Part shown: piece after piece, positions 9,018 to 17,004 of the stretch
How the letters are laid out: the number at the start of each line of letters is the position of its first letter
How positions within the stretch are numbered: the first letter of the stretch is position 1
NCBI GenBank assembly: GCA_000613065.1
Contig: CBZS010000581.1
Span: 1-32,524, forward strand
Reading direction: 5' to 3'
Length of the DNA: 32,524 nt
Source: Richelia intracellularis
GTDB lineage: Bacteria; Cyanobacteriota; Cyanobacteriia; Cyanobacteriales; Nostocaceae
Position numbers and translations under genes: made by a program
The notes under the pieces: generated by a model
The model's input: only the letters and a program-made list of their open reading frames with translations
What the model was told of the DNA's origin: nothing
Database searches by the model: none

Positions 9018-10100
9018 TTATCGACAAGCTTCTGTAATTACTTGTTCTACTTTTTGAAAAAATGTTTCTTCGGAAAAATTAACCACAGCATGATTACGAA
9101 TTCGCTGATAATTCCAGTGAGTTTCTTTACCTTTTAATAAAGCATCTTGGAGAGAGTCAGGAGTTTGTCTAGAAAATAAAATTCCTGTTTTCTCTGGTAT
9201 TTGAGTATCTAAAATACCACCTGATCCATAGGCAATTACTGGTGTTCCACTGGCATTAGCCTCGATAGGAACTAACCCATAATCTTCTAGTGCTGCAACA
9301 ATTACAGATTTAGCATGGGCAAATAATTGGGTACGTTTATCATCGGTAGTATGCCCTAAAAATTCAATATTTCCTAATGCCTTTGATTGTAATCTTTCCC
9401 TTTCTGGTCCATTCCCAGATATTAATAGTCGCCAACCCAACCAATTAAAAGCCTCAACAATAATATCAAGCTTTTTATAACTAATCATTCTAGCTGCTGC
9501 TAAATAATAATCATCTTTTCTGCTGGAAAATATAAATTTATTTGTATCAATAGGAAAGTTTATGACAATAGCCGCCTTACCATAAATATTTTGTATTCTT
9601 TCAGCAACAACATGGGAATTAGCAATATATAAGTCAGGCTCTTGAGAATATTTAAAATCTACTGTCCTCATTGACGTAAATATTTTATTAATCAGGGGAG
9701 CAAAAGACTTGTAATCTTTATATTCTCGTAAATATGTTTCGGTATCCCATAAAAATCTTGTCACATTATGACAAAAACAAATATGGCGTGCTCCTGCTTT
9801 TTTTTTAACAGATTTAGCGAAGCTGGCACTACTGCTAAGAATTAAATCATAATCCTGTAAATTGAGTGAACGGAATGCAGGAAAATACAATGGTGCAATT
9901 AATCTAAAGTATTTTATTGCCCCAGGAATTTTTTGTAAAAAGGTAGTATTAACTAATCGATTACTTAAATCGATAGTATGTTCTGGAGCATATAAAGATG
10001 TAAAAATATCTGCTTGTGGATAACGCTTACAAAGCAATTCAAACACCCGCTCCGCCCCTCCTCGCTGCGTTAAGTAATCATGGACTAGAGCTATTTTCAT
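9018..10100 (-). CDS. Glycosyltransferase family 4 (mannosyltransferase-like)
   Basis: A 360-residue GT4 protein. The N-terminus MKIALVHDYLTQRGGAERV holds the GGAE loop typical of GT4 enzymes that act early in exopolysaccharide repeats. FCHNVTRFLWD lies at about 109-119, and the C-terminal donor site contains the E-x7-E segment EDYGLVPIEANASGTP followed by GSGG. It works in the cytoplasm on a lipid-linked acceptor. It is the first gene of a pair with the wzc-like gene (36 bp apart) and is preceded by a 400-bp gap, so it probably has its own promoter. It matches alr2832 of the Anabaena HEP island by recalled order. Sugar specificity is not shown by the sequence. Confidence 0.88.
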   Translation of the reverse strand: MKIALVHDYLTQRGGAERVFELLCKRYPQADIFTSLYAPEHTIDLSNRLVNTTFLQKIPGAIKYFRLIAPLYFPAFRSLNLQDYDLILSSSASFAKSVKKKAGARHICFCHNVTRFLWDTETYLREYKDYKSFAPLINKIFTSMRTVDFKYSQEPDLYIANSHVVAERIQNIYGKAAIVINFPIDTNKFIFSSRKDDYYLAAARMISYKKLDIIVEAFNWLGWRLLISGNGPERERLQSKALGNIEFLGHTTDDKRTQLFAHAKSVIVAALEDYGLVPIEANASGTPVIAYGSGGILDTQIPEKTGILFSRQTPDSLQDALLKGKETHWNYQRIRNHAVVNFSEETFFQKVEQVITEACR

Positions 10101-10500
10101 GATATTTTTCTTAGGTTGGTCTGAAGTTGATGAAAAAACTCAATATTATGAGTTAATAGAAATTTTTGTAGAAAAATATATGTCTTAACTAGCTATATTT
10201 GGCAATTTTGCTAAAAAATAGATTACAGACAATATCCAATACAAACCTAACCCTGGAATTATATTTATAAATTTAATCAATGAATTGGAACTCATTTTTC
10301 TAGGCAACAATCATACTAAATAGTTGAATAATTATGTGTTCAGAAATTACATTCATGAGCGAAGTCTTTATTCCATGATATTTTTGGCAGCAAAAGATCC
10401 AAACAGCAGCAAGTCGCGAATTGAGATTAGAACATAATTATCTCGACTCACGACTAGCTGAAAAATAGGGATCAATTATGACCAAAAAGACCTATATTTG
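10101..10500. other. 400-bp intergenic region between the SAF-domain oxidoreductase and the GT4 gene
   Basis: No coding frame or RNA gene is recognisable. It contains the short palindrome at 10137-10154 and AT-rich sequence. It probably holds the terminator of the oxidoreductase gene and the promoter of the GT4-wzc pair; I could not fix a -35/-10 pair with confidence. Confidence 0.6.
10137..10154. promoter_or_regulatory. Short palindrome upstream of the GT4 gene
   Basis: Arms AACTCA and TGAGTT flank a 6-bp AT centre, 37-54 bp upstream of the GT4 start. The position suits an operator, but no known regulator motif is recognised and chance is possible. Confidence 0.2.
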
Positions 10501-11814
10501 CTACCCGGCACCAACTAAGGTTTTGCTGGGATAAAAATATGCACTTTGTTCATTACGTAAGCGATCGCAAAGTCTATCGGTAGGTAGTTCCACATCATCA
10601 TAAGTAATTGCACTATCTTTGGTGATATCCCGCTTCAAACGACATCCTGCGGCTAAACCCATGGGTAATAGATTTTGCTGATGAGCTATATCTGCATTTT
10701 CACACTGTCCATAGGTCATATAGTAGCCAATCGGGTCGATAGTTTCCCCTGCTTTCAGGTTGATTTTTGCTGTAGTTACAACATCAACCATGGGTGCGTC
10801 TAAGGGTGCAAGTACATAATCTTTAAAGAGCACTGCACGGGCTACAGATATAGGTACTTCAAAGTGACAAAGGTGATAAGGAGTATAGAAACTATAGAGA
10901 GGACCTTCACCTAATTTATATAAGTTTAAATAGTGACATTGTTGAGGATCATCATGGGTGGCAAATACAAACACCCCCGGACTTGGTTGAGCCCCAACTA
11001 CGTAATCAACAATACCTCCCCATTCCTTGAGTTGTTCCGCGTCATACATTTGAGTTAACTCATCCACATGACCCTTAAACTCATACCCTAACATCCCCCG
11101 ACGAGCCACTTTCATCCCTGTCCCATTGGCAACTATCGCTTGTTCAAAGGAAATTTTTGTCCCATCGGCGAAACTTGTCACCATGTGGGCTTTTTGACCC
11201 CATTTTTTTGCAAATGCAGCTTGGGTAGTAGGATTACGATAAGGGTCTTGTAATCCTTTGATATTACCGCATAGTAAAGGCGTTAAACCAATACTTTTGA
11301 CAAAGCGGTAGAGATTCATTTGTACCCCTGGTTGATCGCCATCACAGGCTGTCAACACCACCCCTGCTTTATCTGCATAAATTTTCAGAATTGGTCCGAT
11401 GGTACCATCAAGCTCCGCATTCATCATCACAATATGCTTGCGGTAAGCAATCCCCTCCATCACTACTTGAGCCCCAAATTCTACTGCACCAGTAACTTCA
11501 ATTAAGGCATCAACCTCAGCCACATGACACAACAACATGGGGTCTTCTGTGACCGCATATTTACCAGTAGCGATCGCAGCAGATAATTCTTTGACTGTAT
11601 TAACAACCTGTACATCTTTTACCCCTGCTTGTACATAAGCTTGACGGGCTGGATCTATATTCCGGTTGGCAATAGCTACTAATTCCATCCCTGGAACAGA
11701 ATTAATAATTTGATTTGCAATCCCTTTACCCATGAACCCAGCACCAATCATCCCCACCTTGATTGGTCTACCAGACTCAGCACGGTCTTGTAAAGCGCGA
11801 TCAACAAAAATCAT
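10501..11814 (-). CDS. NAD(P)-dependent oxidoreductase with C-terminal SAF domain (homoserine-dehydrogenase-like)
   Basis: The protein has 437 residues. The Rossmann motif GMIGAGFMGKGIANQ lies at 21-35. A homoserine-dehydrogenase-like catalytic part follows, with EVTGAVEFGAQVV at about 110-122. A SAF-type C-terminal region starts at about 335 (APLDAPMVDVV, AGETIDPIGYY, GLAAGCRLKRDI). Proteins of this build sit in sugar nucleotide and branched-sugar clusters of cyanobacteria and other bacteria. The substrate is not established by anything visible here; it probably oxidises or reduces a sugar intermediate. It lies 67 bp downstream of the RmlC-like epimerase gene on the same strand, so the two are likely co-transcribed. 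It matches alr2831 of the Anabaena HEP island by recalled order. Confidence 0.82.
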   Translation of the reverse strand: MIFVDRALQDRAESGRPIKVGMIGAGFMGKGIANQIINSVPGMELVAIANRNIDPARQAYVQAGVKDVQVVNTVKELSAAIATGKYAVTEDPMLLCHVAEVDALIEVTGAVEFGAQVVMEGIAYRKHIVMMNAELDGTIGPILKIYADKAGVVLTACDGDQPGVQMNLYRFVKSIGLTPLLCGNIKGLQDPYRNPTTQAAFAKKWGQKAHMVTSFADGTKISFEQAIVANGTGMKVARRGMLGYEFKGHVDELTQMYDAEQLKEWGGIVDYVVGAQPSPGVFVFATHDDPQQCHYLNLYKLGEGPLYSFYTPYHLCHFEVPISVARAVLFKDYVLAPLDAPMVDVVTTAKINLKAGETIDPIGYYMTYGQCENADIAHQQNLLPMGLAAGCRLKRDITKDSAITYDDVELPTDRLCDRLRNEQSAYFYPSKTLVGAG

Positions 11815-11881
11815 GACTCAACTCCCCACAAATTTATTTTTAGATATTGGATTAATATTTCTCCCTTTGTCGCCATCTTAT

Positions 11882-12439
11882 TCACCTGGGATAGCCACTA
11901 CCTACACTCATCATTCGCAACAAGGGCCAATTACTATCTTTTTGAGAAATTTCCGTTACTTCTATAGGCCATTTGATATTAAAGAAAGGGTCGTCATAAC
12001 GTAAACCCCTTTCATATCCTGGCTGATAAAATTCACCCACTTGATAAACTACCTCACTATGATCGGTAAGTGCTTGATAACCATGAGCAAACATTTCCGG
12101 TACATATAAAGCGCGGTGATTCTCAGCAGATAGCTCAACTCCCACATAAGAGAGGAATGTGGGAGATTCAGGACGCATATCGATGATTACATCATAAATA
12201 GCTCCGCGAACACAACGAACTAGTTTAGTCTCTGAAACTGGAGGAATTTGATAATGCATACCCCGCAGGGTACCCTTTTTATAGTTATAAGATGTATTGC
12301 ATTGAGCCACTACAGGTTTTAAACCATGCGCTTCAAACTCCTCACCACAGAAAGTACGTGCAAAAAAACCTCTGTGATCTGGTCTTCTATCTAAGTCAAT
12401 AATAAATGCGCCTTGAAGAGTTGTTTCAGTGAATATCAT
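11882..12439 (-). CDS. rfbC: dTDP-4-dehydrorhamnose 3,5-epimerase family protein (RmlC/RfbC-like)
   Basis: This 185-residue cupin enzyme has the family landmarks: DHRGFFARTF at 21-30, catalytic His62 in LRGMHYQ, Lys72 in ETKLVRCVRGAIYDV, His119 in PEMFAHGYQ, Tyr138 in EFYQPGYERGLRYDDP, and the closing DPFFNIKWP. It would epimerise C3 and C5 of a 4-keto-6-deoxy sugar nucleotide in the cytoplasm, feeding the glycan made by the downstream genes. No rmlA, B or D gene is in view. Other RmlC-like proteins act at C3 only or on GDP/CDP sugars, so the exact substrate is open. It is the first gene of the island in this window; its upstream region carries a MITE 46 bp before the start codon. Confidence 0.88.
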   Translation of the reverse strand: MIFTETTLQGAFIIDLDRRPDHRGFFARTFCGEEFEAHGLKPVVAQCNTSYNYKKGTLRGMHYQIPPVSETKLVRCVRGAIYDVIIDMRPESPTFLSYVGVELSAENHRALYVPEMFAHGYQALTDHSEVVYQVGEFYQPGYERGLRYDDPFFNIKWPIEVTEISQKDSNWPLLRMMSVGSGYPR

Positions 12440-12903
12440 GAATAATTAATTTTTTAATTATTAGGATGGTTTAATGAGTACAATCGGCGTTGCTTAATCA
12501 GGGGATAATTTCACTAAATTTTCAACTATTTTTCAATGGTTTCAAACATTAATTCATCCCGCCGTTATGCAAAACCTGAGTACAATCTACTCCTATAACT
12601 AGTAATTGATTACTGTTTAATTATGGTGTTTATATAGATACACTTTACTTTTTCATTACAGAAACTTTAATAATTGCCTTTCATTTTCACGAACATTAGA
12701 GATAAATTTCACATCATAAGATACAATTATTCAGCAAAAACTTCCTAGAAGATAGTTCAGCTTATACTGTGAAAATTTAAGCTTTTATATAGCTTGTTCC
12801 AAACTCAAAGCTGCACATTCTTTCCGGAATGACTCGGAGAGTCGGTGTAAAAATGTTTATTGGATTTATAAAATGTAGTATACCAACACCGATTGGTGAC
12901 AAT
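12440..12903. other. 464-bp intergenic region upstream of rfbC
   Basis: It holds the 91-bp MITE copy at 12486-12576 with its 11-bp duplication and otherwise AT-rich DNA with no supported gene. The rfbC promoter must lie here or inside the MITE. Confidence 0.65.
12486..12576 (+). mobile_element. 91-bp MITE, copy 1 (11-bp target duplication)
   Basis: It begins GGCGTTGCTTAATCAGGGGA and shares the family core (TTTCACTAAATTTTCAA, then CAATGGTTTCAAA, then AATTCATCCCGC). The right end has decayed to ATGCAAAACC. TGAGTACAATC occurs at 12475-12485 and again at 12577-12587, directly bordering the element, which is strong evidence of transposition. It carries no gene and must have been moved in trans. 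Confidence 0.88.
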
Positions 12904-13219
12904 TTAAGCTTGCATCGCAGTTGTCAATGGGGTTTGAGGAGATCCTTGAAAGAAAAATTCAGGGGTTCCTCGCTGTTGTTCAGGAAAAGGGGCAACAATC
13001 AATTTTATGTTAGATTTTCGTTTCCGTTTAACAATTCCTAAATCCTGATTTTTCCGAGCAGCAAAATATTTCACAGGGTCAGAAGCTAGACTTTTTGGTA
13101 TGCCACGGAAAAATGAGAAAGCCCACGATAAATCATTTCGAATGAGATGCTATCGAAGGGTAAAGAAAGTTCATCCGCTACGGCATCCCCTAAATCTATC
13201 AATACGACATAAAAGAACC
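12904..13219 (-). pseudogene. IS4-family-like transposase, C-terminal remnant
   Basis: Read on the minus strand, about 105 codons survive: IDLGDAVADELSLPFDSI, EMIYRGLSHFSVAYQK, then after a frameshift near 13095-13105 DPVKYFAARKNQDLGIVK, IKLIVAPFPEQQRGTPEF and a final TTAMQA before the stop at 12904-12906. This looks like the C-terminus of cyanobacterial IS4-type DDE transposases as I remember them; the family call is moderate. The 5' part is missing: a MITE abuts it at 13220, then an IS5 end and the cysH/IS1634 junction follow. Confidence 0.65.
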
Positions 13220-13310
13220 GGCATTGGATAAGTGCGGGATGAATTAGCGTTTGAAACCATTGATAAATCCTTGAAAATTTAGTGAAATGATCCCGCACTT
13301 ATCCAACGCC
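13220..13310 (-). mobile_element. 91-bp MITE, copy 2 (inverted, symmetrised subtype)
   Basis: On the minus strand it begins GGCGTTGGATAAGTGCGGGA and ends with a near-perfect inverted copy of that sequence. Both ends carry the same change relative to other copies (TTGGATAAG in place of TTGCATAAG). No target duplication is visible. It joins the IS4 remnant on one side and an 18-bp IS5 end on the other. Confidence 0.85.
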
Positions 13311-13328
13311 AATTATATTAGTGGGATA
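13311..13328 (-). mobile_element. IS5-family element, 18-bp end remnant
   Basis: AATTATATTAGTGGGATA is identical to the reverse complement of the terminus of the IS5-family element at 28388-28405. Only this end survives, wedged between MITE copy 2 and a 16-bp spacer before the IS1634-family element. Confidence 0.7.
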
Positions 13329-13344
13329 GATTCATGGTCATAAT

Positions 13345-14476
13345 CCACATTCCGCAGGTGCGATCGCAAAATGTTGTATTTTTGAAATATGAGTTTTTCA
13401 GAATCACAAATCAAAGTACAAGATATCGAGCACTTAGGCATAGTGGTAGGGATTATTGATGAAATGAGTTTGGTTGATTTGTTCAACCAACTCCTTGGAA
13501 CTCATACCCAATAAAGAATCAGGGCAGGCCAAGTGGTGACAGCAATGATTCTCAATGGCTTAGGCTTTATCAGTGCACCACTATATTTATTTGAGAAGTT
13601 CTTTTAAGGGATTGCAACGGAACATTTATTGGCAGAGGGAATACAACCAGAACATTTGAACCATGAACCCTTGGGCAGAGTCTTAGACAAAGTATATGAT
13701 GCAGGATTAACGGAAATTTTTATCCGAGTCCCACTATCAGTAGCAGATAGATTTGGAGGGAAAATGGACAGCTTCCACTTGGATTCAAGTTCATTTCATG
13801 TACATGGGGATTACGGAACTGGTACTGATGATGAAGCATCAGCACAATCAGGATTAATTACAATTACATATGGTTATTCTAGAGACCAACGACCAGATTT
13901 GAAACAATTTATCCTTGACTTGATGTGGAGTGGTAATGGAGATATTCCTTTATATTGAAGAGTTGGACATGGTCATGAAGTCGATTCTGGCATGGTTGGA
14001 ACACTTATGGCATATTTCCACAAACAATGGCAAATTGATGCTTTATTGTTGCGGATGCAGCCCTTTACACTCAAGAGAATTTGCAGATGATAGTCTCATT
14101 CAGATGGGTATTTCGAGTTCCTGGAACCCTAACTGCCGCAAAATAACTATTAGAAAAGAACAGTATTGATGCATTTGTACCTAGTAAAATCCCAGGATAT
14201 CGTATTGCCCCCTGTTGTAATGATTATGGTGGTGTGCGACAACGGTGGCTAGTTATAGAAAGTGAAGCCCGTAAAGAATGTGACTTAAAATAACTGGAAA
14301 AACAAACGTCTGACCAAAAAATATACCCAGGCACAATCCCAACTACGAAAATTGTGTCAACAGGAATTTGCATGTGCCGATGATGCATTCAACGCAGCCA
14401 AATTACTTGAGAGTCAGTTGCCATTTCATCAACTTGCAAATATTATCTTCTTTGCTAACTAACCTGCGCAATGTGG
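13345..14476 (+). mobile_element. IS1634-family element with a ~560-bp internal deletion, inserted in cysH
   Basis: Ends are CCACATTCCGCAGGT (13345-13359) and the inverted ACCTGCGCAATGTGG (14462-14476). GTCATAA occurs just outside both ends (13337-13343 and 14477-14483). The full-length paralogue at 26680-28371 is 1692 bp; this one is 1132 bp. The missing segment is bounded in the paralogue by two copies of AAATATT (27271-27277 and 26712-26718 on its minus strand), and one copy remains here at 14438-14444, so the loss looks like slippage or recombination between 7-bp direct repeats. Confidence 0.85.
13389..14444 (+). pseudogene. IS1634-family transposase pseudogene (DUF4277 N-terminus), multiply broken
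   Basis: It starts MSFSESQIKVQDIEHLG, the N-terminus typical of IS1634-family transposases in cyanobacteria. Stops appear after LLGTHTQ (near 13512) and after YLFEKFF (near 13606). The longest intact stretch, 13629-13958, contains GGKMDSFHLDSSSFHVHGDY, the region of the first catalytic Asp, followed by ITITYGYSRDQRPDLKQF. Further frameshifts follow, and the C-terminal third is deleted at 14438-14444. It cannot make an active enzyme. Confidence 0.85.
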
Positions 14477-14852
14477 GTCATAAAGAATGCTGTGGTATCC
14501 GTAAAGTCAAACCACTACCTCGCAAACTTGCAACTGTTGATGCTTCGATTACTGGACAACGCAAATATCAAAATCCTGCAAACCGGGTTAGGGTTCCCGT
14601 AATTCAAATAGATACCCCTTTTTGCACTAGTGATCGCAACTCAATTAAGTTTAACCCTTTAAGCAAGTGCACTTCTGCTCAAGTATGGCAATATATCCAC
14701 GCTAACGAAGTTCCTTACAACTATTTACACAGTAAAGGTTTCACAACCAATGCGAGTGAACCTTGCACCAGAGCTATTTTACCCAATCAGCACGAACCTC
14801 TTGGTCGTTGGTGGTGGGAAGAGCTGCTGATAAAGAATGTGGTTTCCACTAA
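14477..14852 (+). pseudogene. cysH: cysH (phosphoadenylyl-sulfate reductase) 3' fragment, disrupted
   Basis: The frame GHKECCGIRKVKPL, ASITGQRKYQNPANRV, IKFNPLSKCTSAQVWQYI, NEVPYNYLHSKGF, EPCTRAILPNQHEPLGRW matches the C-terminal half of PAPS/APS reductase, which reduces activated sulfate to sulfite with thioredoxin. The 5' half is gone; an IS1634-family element sits immediately before GHKECC. The usual GCEPC reads ASEPC, so one cysteine of the second pair is lost. A one-base deletion near 14822-14826 shifts the end; in the other frame AADKECGFH with the terminal catalytic Cys can still be read to the stop at 14850-14852. It is non-functional. Confidence 0.88.
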
Positions 14853-14997
14853 ATCAATCTAACACAAGAAAACAACTAATTTGTCCCACAATGATGGATT
14901 TGTGGACATGTAGCAATGCTATGTCTTCACAGAGCAAGCTAATTTATGTTGTCGTTCAAAGTATTTTATCACCATCTATATTCAACTAGTCAAAAAA

Positions 14998-15264
14998 ATG
15001 AAATTAGATGGCAATCCATGGCGTAAATCTGCCAAAGTTTTGAATAATCTTCAGGAATTAAATTTATTGGGAAAAATAGACGAAATTATTGCCGCAGTTC
15101 AACGTCAAGCATCAAGTGAAGGATTTAATTTAGCAAATAAATATCAAGTAGAGTCAGCACCTTTTTGTTTTGTTAATCACGATGAAGGATTGACTCGCGT
15201 ATATACAGCATATCATCCCTTCATCAAAAATCTTTGTCACATATCTTTTTCAGAGGCAGAATAA
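14998..15264 (+). CDS. Small protein of uncertain family, possibly thioredoxin-fold; probably truncated at the N-terminus
   Basis: The 88 codons from ATG 14998 read MKLDGNPWRKSAKVLNNLQE, then KYQVESAPFCFVNHDEG and RVYTAYHPFIKNL. The frame is open upstream to a stop at 14911-14913 but has no other clear ATG. The pattern of a helix after an N-terminal GNPWRK, then a beta strand with a Pro-containing loop (ESAPFCFV), resembles a glutaredoxin/thioredoxin fold, but no CxxC is present. It lies between a broken cysH and a broken yeiH-like gene, so it may itself be decaying. The fold is inference; I do not recognise a named family. Confidence 0.45.
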   Translation: MKLDGNPWRKSAKVLNNLQELNLLGKIDEIIAAVQRQASSEGFNLANKYQVESAPFCFVNHDEGLTRVYTAYHPFIKNLCHISFSEAE

Positions 15265-15551
15265 ATTGCATAAATAATGGCTCAAAATCCAGACTTAGAT
15301 TAGATCTAATTTTAATAGAGACGTAATACAGCATATTTTAGGTAAATTTACTACATTTTTTTATGTTTCAAAATATCATAAATTAATTTAGATTTAACGG
15401 ATTATATATTACGTATCCACATAAAAAAAATAATTATACCATTTTCCTGTAAAGATGCACATAACTCATTAAAAAAAAACCTTATATATAGGTATTAGTT
15501 ATATGCGAAATGATAAAATATTAGTGCTATTATTTATTACAAGTAAAATTA

Positions 15552-16586
15552 ATGGCAAATTTACCTCAAAAATTTAATTCAGAAGTCGTCAATACATTAA
15601 CATCTAACGGTATCGCCGCAGGAATATTGCTAAATTATGGACTAACTGTTTTAGCCGAATCTTTACAAAAAATACCATCCCTCTCCCTTTTTAGTTCATT
15701 AATTCTGGCAAGACTCTTAGGAATTTTAGTTAAAAATATCACCGGAGTACCGAAATTTTTCCAGCCGAAAATTACATTTTCTCAAAAGCGCATCCTCAGA
15801 CTTTCAATTATCTTATTAGGGCTAAGACTGAGTCTACCTCAAGTATTTGCATTTGGTCCTATTGGATTAGGAATTGTCTTAGCTACTTTGGTTAGTACAT
15901 TTATTTTTACCTGTTCGTTCGGAAGAGAATTAGGAGTAAATTAAAAACTGACAGAATTAATTGCAGCAGGTACTTCAATTTCCGGTACTTCCGCAATAGT
16001 TCCTACAAACGGAGTGGTTGAAAGTAAGGATGAAGATGTAACTTATGCAGTGGCAATAGTACCAAAAATTGTTACTATTTCTATGTTGCTTTATCCATTA
16101 TTACCTGTGAGATTTGATATCACATCTCAAGAAATTTGAATTTGGTGCGGTGTTTCAATTAATGGAAGTGCTCAGGTAATTACAGCCGCATTTAAAGGCG
16201 GAGAACTTAGTGGTGAATTAGCTACAGTTGCTAAGTTATCAATAGTAATATTTTTAGTACCAATAGTTTTCAGTCTGGGGTTTTTATCCAAAAATCCAAC
16301 TCAATCATCACAGAAAACCAAGTTAAGCAAGTTACCGCTCCCATGGTTTGTTTTGGGATTCATTGCCTTGATGTTATTGAATAGCTTCAATATTTTTCCT
16401 AATGCATTGAAAGCATCTGTAATAGATGTAAAGCACTGTTTACAAGCAATTTCCATGGCTGGAATGGTTTTCAATACTAGTCTATTTGAAATTAAAAAAA
16501 CTGGTATAAAACCTCTATCTTTAGGTGCTGCGGCATGCTTATTCATATCTGTATTGAGTTTTTGTCTTATCAAGTTATTCTACTAG
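15552..16586 (+). pseudogene. YeiH/UPF0324-type putative sulfate exporter gene with two in-frame stops
   Basis: One uninterrupted frame of 345 codons encodes a polytopic membrane protein: ITFSQKRILRLSIILLGLRL at about residues 76-95, [14 protein letters not shown] just past the first stop, and a tail of hydrophobic spans ending at TAG 16584-16586. These match the YeiH family, annotated as putative sulfate exporters (substrate poorly proven). TAA at 15942-15944 and TGA at 16137-16139 interrupt it, yet no frameshift is present. It stands 287 bp after the small thioredoxin-like gene and near the cysH remnant, suggesting a former sulfur locus. Loss of function is the simple reading. Confidence 0.82.
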
Positions 16587-16801
16587 ACAAGGAGAATTAA
16601 ATTCATGAACTATTGCAACAAATAAAGGGAACATAGGTTTCAACACCAATTACTTACATCTACCAAAAAAGAAAGGTATATCAATTAAACAAGGGGAATT
16701 ACAATCAGGGTAAGCGCATCTAATTTTTTAGTGAAAATTACAGATTGTTGTACATAATTGTGAACTATGTCTTGATTGTCAAGTGCGAACGCCTCCGCTT
16801 T

Positions 16802-16843
16802 GGGCGGGTACTGGAGGGGCATCAAGACCTTGAGTACCCGCCC
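16802..16843. repeat. Strong hairpin inside the ISAs1 element
   Basis: GGGCGGGTACT (16802-16812) and AGTACCCGCCC (16833-16843) form an 11-bp GC-rich stem with a 20-nt loop. It lies between the left end and the transposase start, much richer in GC than its surroundings. It may shield the transposase from outside transcription or be an older inserted repeat. Confidence 0.6.
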
Positions 16844-17004
16844 AATAAACACTCATACCCCCACCTGGCACTCCCCTACGCCATCCAATCTTCCCCAGTT
16901 GCTGGAACACTCGTGGGGCAAAAAAATGGACATTTAAGTATTAAAGAACTTAAGTAGTATGCTAAGGACGCAAAGGGTCTATCTGAACTGAACGGCTTAG
17001 TCTA

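Noticed and set aside
12829-13041. 70-codon plus-strand frame upstream of MITE copy 2
   Set aside because: It is antisense to the IS4-like transposase remnant, whose minus-strand translation is clearly recognisable.
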